Source of the DNA: Methanosarcinales archaeon
GTDB taxonomy: Archaea > Halobacteriota > Methanosarcinia > Methanotrichales > Methanotrichaceae
Reading direction: 5' to 3'
Length of the DNA: 15,107 bases
NCBI GenBank assembly: GCA_013415595.1
Contig: JAAEEW010000126.1
Coordinates: forward strand, 1 to 15,107
The notes under the pieces were generated by a model. That model ran no database searches. It saw only the letters and a program-made list of their open reading frames with translations, and was not told the origin of the DNA. Made by a program: the position numbers and the translations under genes. Positions 14,230-15,107 of the stretch are shown here, piece after piece (the first letter of the stretch is position 1; each line of letters starts with the position of its first letter).

Positions 14230-15095
14230 GCGAGACAGAGAGGGAGCCGGTCAACATCGATCTCAGCAAAAAGACCGTGGAGAGCCTGCTTGAGGAATAC
14301 CCGGAGAAGACGGCCCAGGTTCGCCAGAAGCACATAGTGGTCAAGGACGCCTGCTCTCTGGAACAGAAGATCGAGGCCAACGACCGGTCCATCCCCGGCA
14401 TCCTGACCAACCGGGGCTGTGCCTTTGCCGGAGCCAAGGGCGTGGTCTTCGGCCCGGTCAAGGATATCCTGCACATCATCCACGGCCCCATAGGCTGCGC
14501 CTATTACACCTGGGGGTCTCGCAGAAACCTGGCCCGGCGGGAAGAGGGACAGGACAACTACCTGGCGTATTCGCTATGCACCGACGTGAAGGAGACGGAT
14601 ATCGTCTTTGGGGCGGAGAAGAAGCTGGCCTCGGCCATCCGTGAGGCCTACTCCATCTTCAAGCCGGAATGCATCTCCGTCTTCTGCACCTGCCCCATCG
14701 GTCTGATAGGGGACGACATCGAGTCGGTCTGCAAGAAGGCGGAGGAGGATCTCCGCATCAAGGTGATACCGGTGCGCTGTGAGGGCTACCGGGGAGTGAG
14801 CCAGTCTGCCGGCCACCACATCGCCTCCAACTCCCTGATGGAGCACCTCATAGGAACCGAGGAGAAGGAGGACTGCGGGCCCTTCGACGTCAACGTGTTT
14901 GGAGAGTACAACATCGGCGGAGACTACTGGGTGATCAGGGACCTCCTGGAGAGGATAGGATTCCGGGTGGTCAGCCCTTTCACCGGGGACGCCTCCTTCC
15001 ACGACATCGCCCGGGCCCACCGGGCCAGGCTGAACATCCTGCTCTGCCACCGGTCCATAAACTACACCAACCGGATGATGTTTCTAATGTACTAG
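14226..15095 (+). pseudogene. nifD: Nitrogenase MoFe-protein alpha subunit, interrupted after about 285 codons
   Basis: NifD holds the FeMo-cofactor and part of the P-cluster. The family length is about 480-540 residues; here a stop occurs after 289. The N-terminal half is well preserved: P-cluster cysteines Cys65 (NRGCAFAGAKG), Cys91 (HGPIGCAYYTW) and Cys156 (CTCPIGLIGDDIE), and the cofactor ligand Cys274 in LLCHRSINYTNRMM. In relatives this continues as EEKYGxPW. Here from 15081 it reads FLMY and stops, and no other frame restores the family sequence, so this is not a simple frameshift. The C-terminal half with the cofactor histidine is missing from the window. The nature of the interrupting DNA is unknown because the window ends 27 bp later. 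The CHRSINY pattern indicates a Mo-type enzyme. Confidence 0.85.
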
Positions 15096-15107
15096 TACAT
15101 CTTAGCA
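15081..15107. mobile_element. Left end of an unidentified insertion in nifD (continues past the window)
   Basis: Similarity to NifD ends at 15080. The next bases contain the perfect palindrome ATGTACTAGTACAT (15087-15100), flanked by CTA (15084-15086) and CTTAG (15101-15105), which extend the symmetry imperfectly. It does not resemble the ends of the IS630 copy at the left of the window. It could be an IS end, a recombinase site of an excisable element, or a joining error in the source sequence. Confidence 0.55.

Overview
The window looks like a methanogenic archaeon, most likely of the Methanothrix (Methanosaeta)/Methanosarcinales group. I infer this from gene content and not from any database match. 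The nif genes run nifH-nifI1-nifI2-nifD, the methanogen order with two PII-like genes between nifH and nifD. A phenylacetate-CoA ligase gene is fused by overlapping codons to an indolepyruvate:ferredoxin oxidoreductase (iorAB), a typical archaeal arrangement. A UbiA-type membrane prenyltransferase is also present. Candidate promoters look like archaeal TATA boxes. Most of the window is GC-rich; the insertion sequence at the left is visibly more AT-rich.

Layout. 45-1226 is a complete IS630-family element with TA duplications, 13-bp inverted ends and a transposase split over two frames that can be joined by a -1 shift on an A7 run. It sits against the 5' end of a UbiA-family gene (1241-2050), whose conserved N-terminal residues are now encoded partly by the element's right end. 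After a gene-poor stretch come four leftward genes: an ArsC-type arsenate reductase (2416-2889), then the paaK-iorB-iorA operon (3078-6675, transcribed iorA>iorB>paaK). Divergent from iorA is a 29-codon membrane micropeptide gene (6981-7070) that overlaps a sodium:solute symporter gene (7063-8493). A GC-rich hairpin with a T run lies behind the symporter. A large leftward KAP-family P-loop NTPase (8683-11175, possibly to 11265) follows. Its N-terminus looks like a Clp-N double repeat and its promoter region carries a perfect inverted repeat. Divergent from it is a SAM-dependent methyltransferase (about 11409-12245).

A 500-bp leader region (12246-12745) holds a hairpin, a five-unit 16-17 bp tandem repeat, a long inverted repeat placed between a TATA-like box and the expected transcription start, and an 18-bp palindrome. 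The nif operon then begins: nifH (12746-13561), nifI1 (13558-13875), nifI2 (13876-14229) and nifD (14226 onward).

How the genes work together. IorAB plus PaaK is the known route by which methanogens turn external arylacetates into aryl-CoA and then arylpyruvates for aromatic amino acids. The divergent symporter could feed it, but this is inference. NifH is the Fe-protein, NifI1/NifI2 form the ammonia-responsive switch that inhibits nitrogenase, and NifD is the MoFe-protein alpha subunit.

The most striking point is that nifD stops matching the family right after its FeMo-cofactor cysteine region. It runs into unrelated sequence with a palindrome and a stop codon, so an insertion extending past the window has apparently broken or conditionally interrupted the nitrogenase gene. 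Together with the IS630 copy this suggests active DNA mobility. No tRNA, rRNA or CRISPR array was seen.
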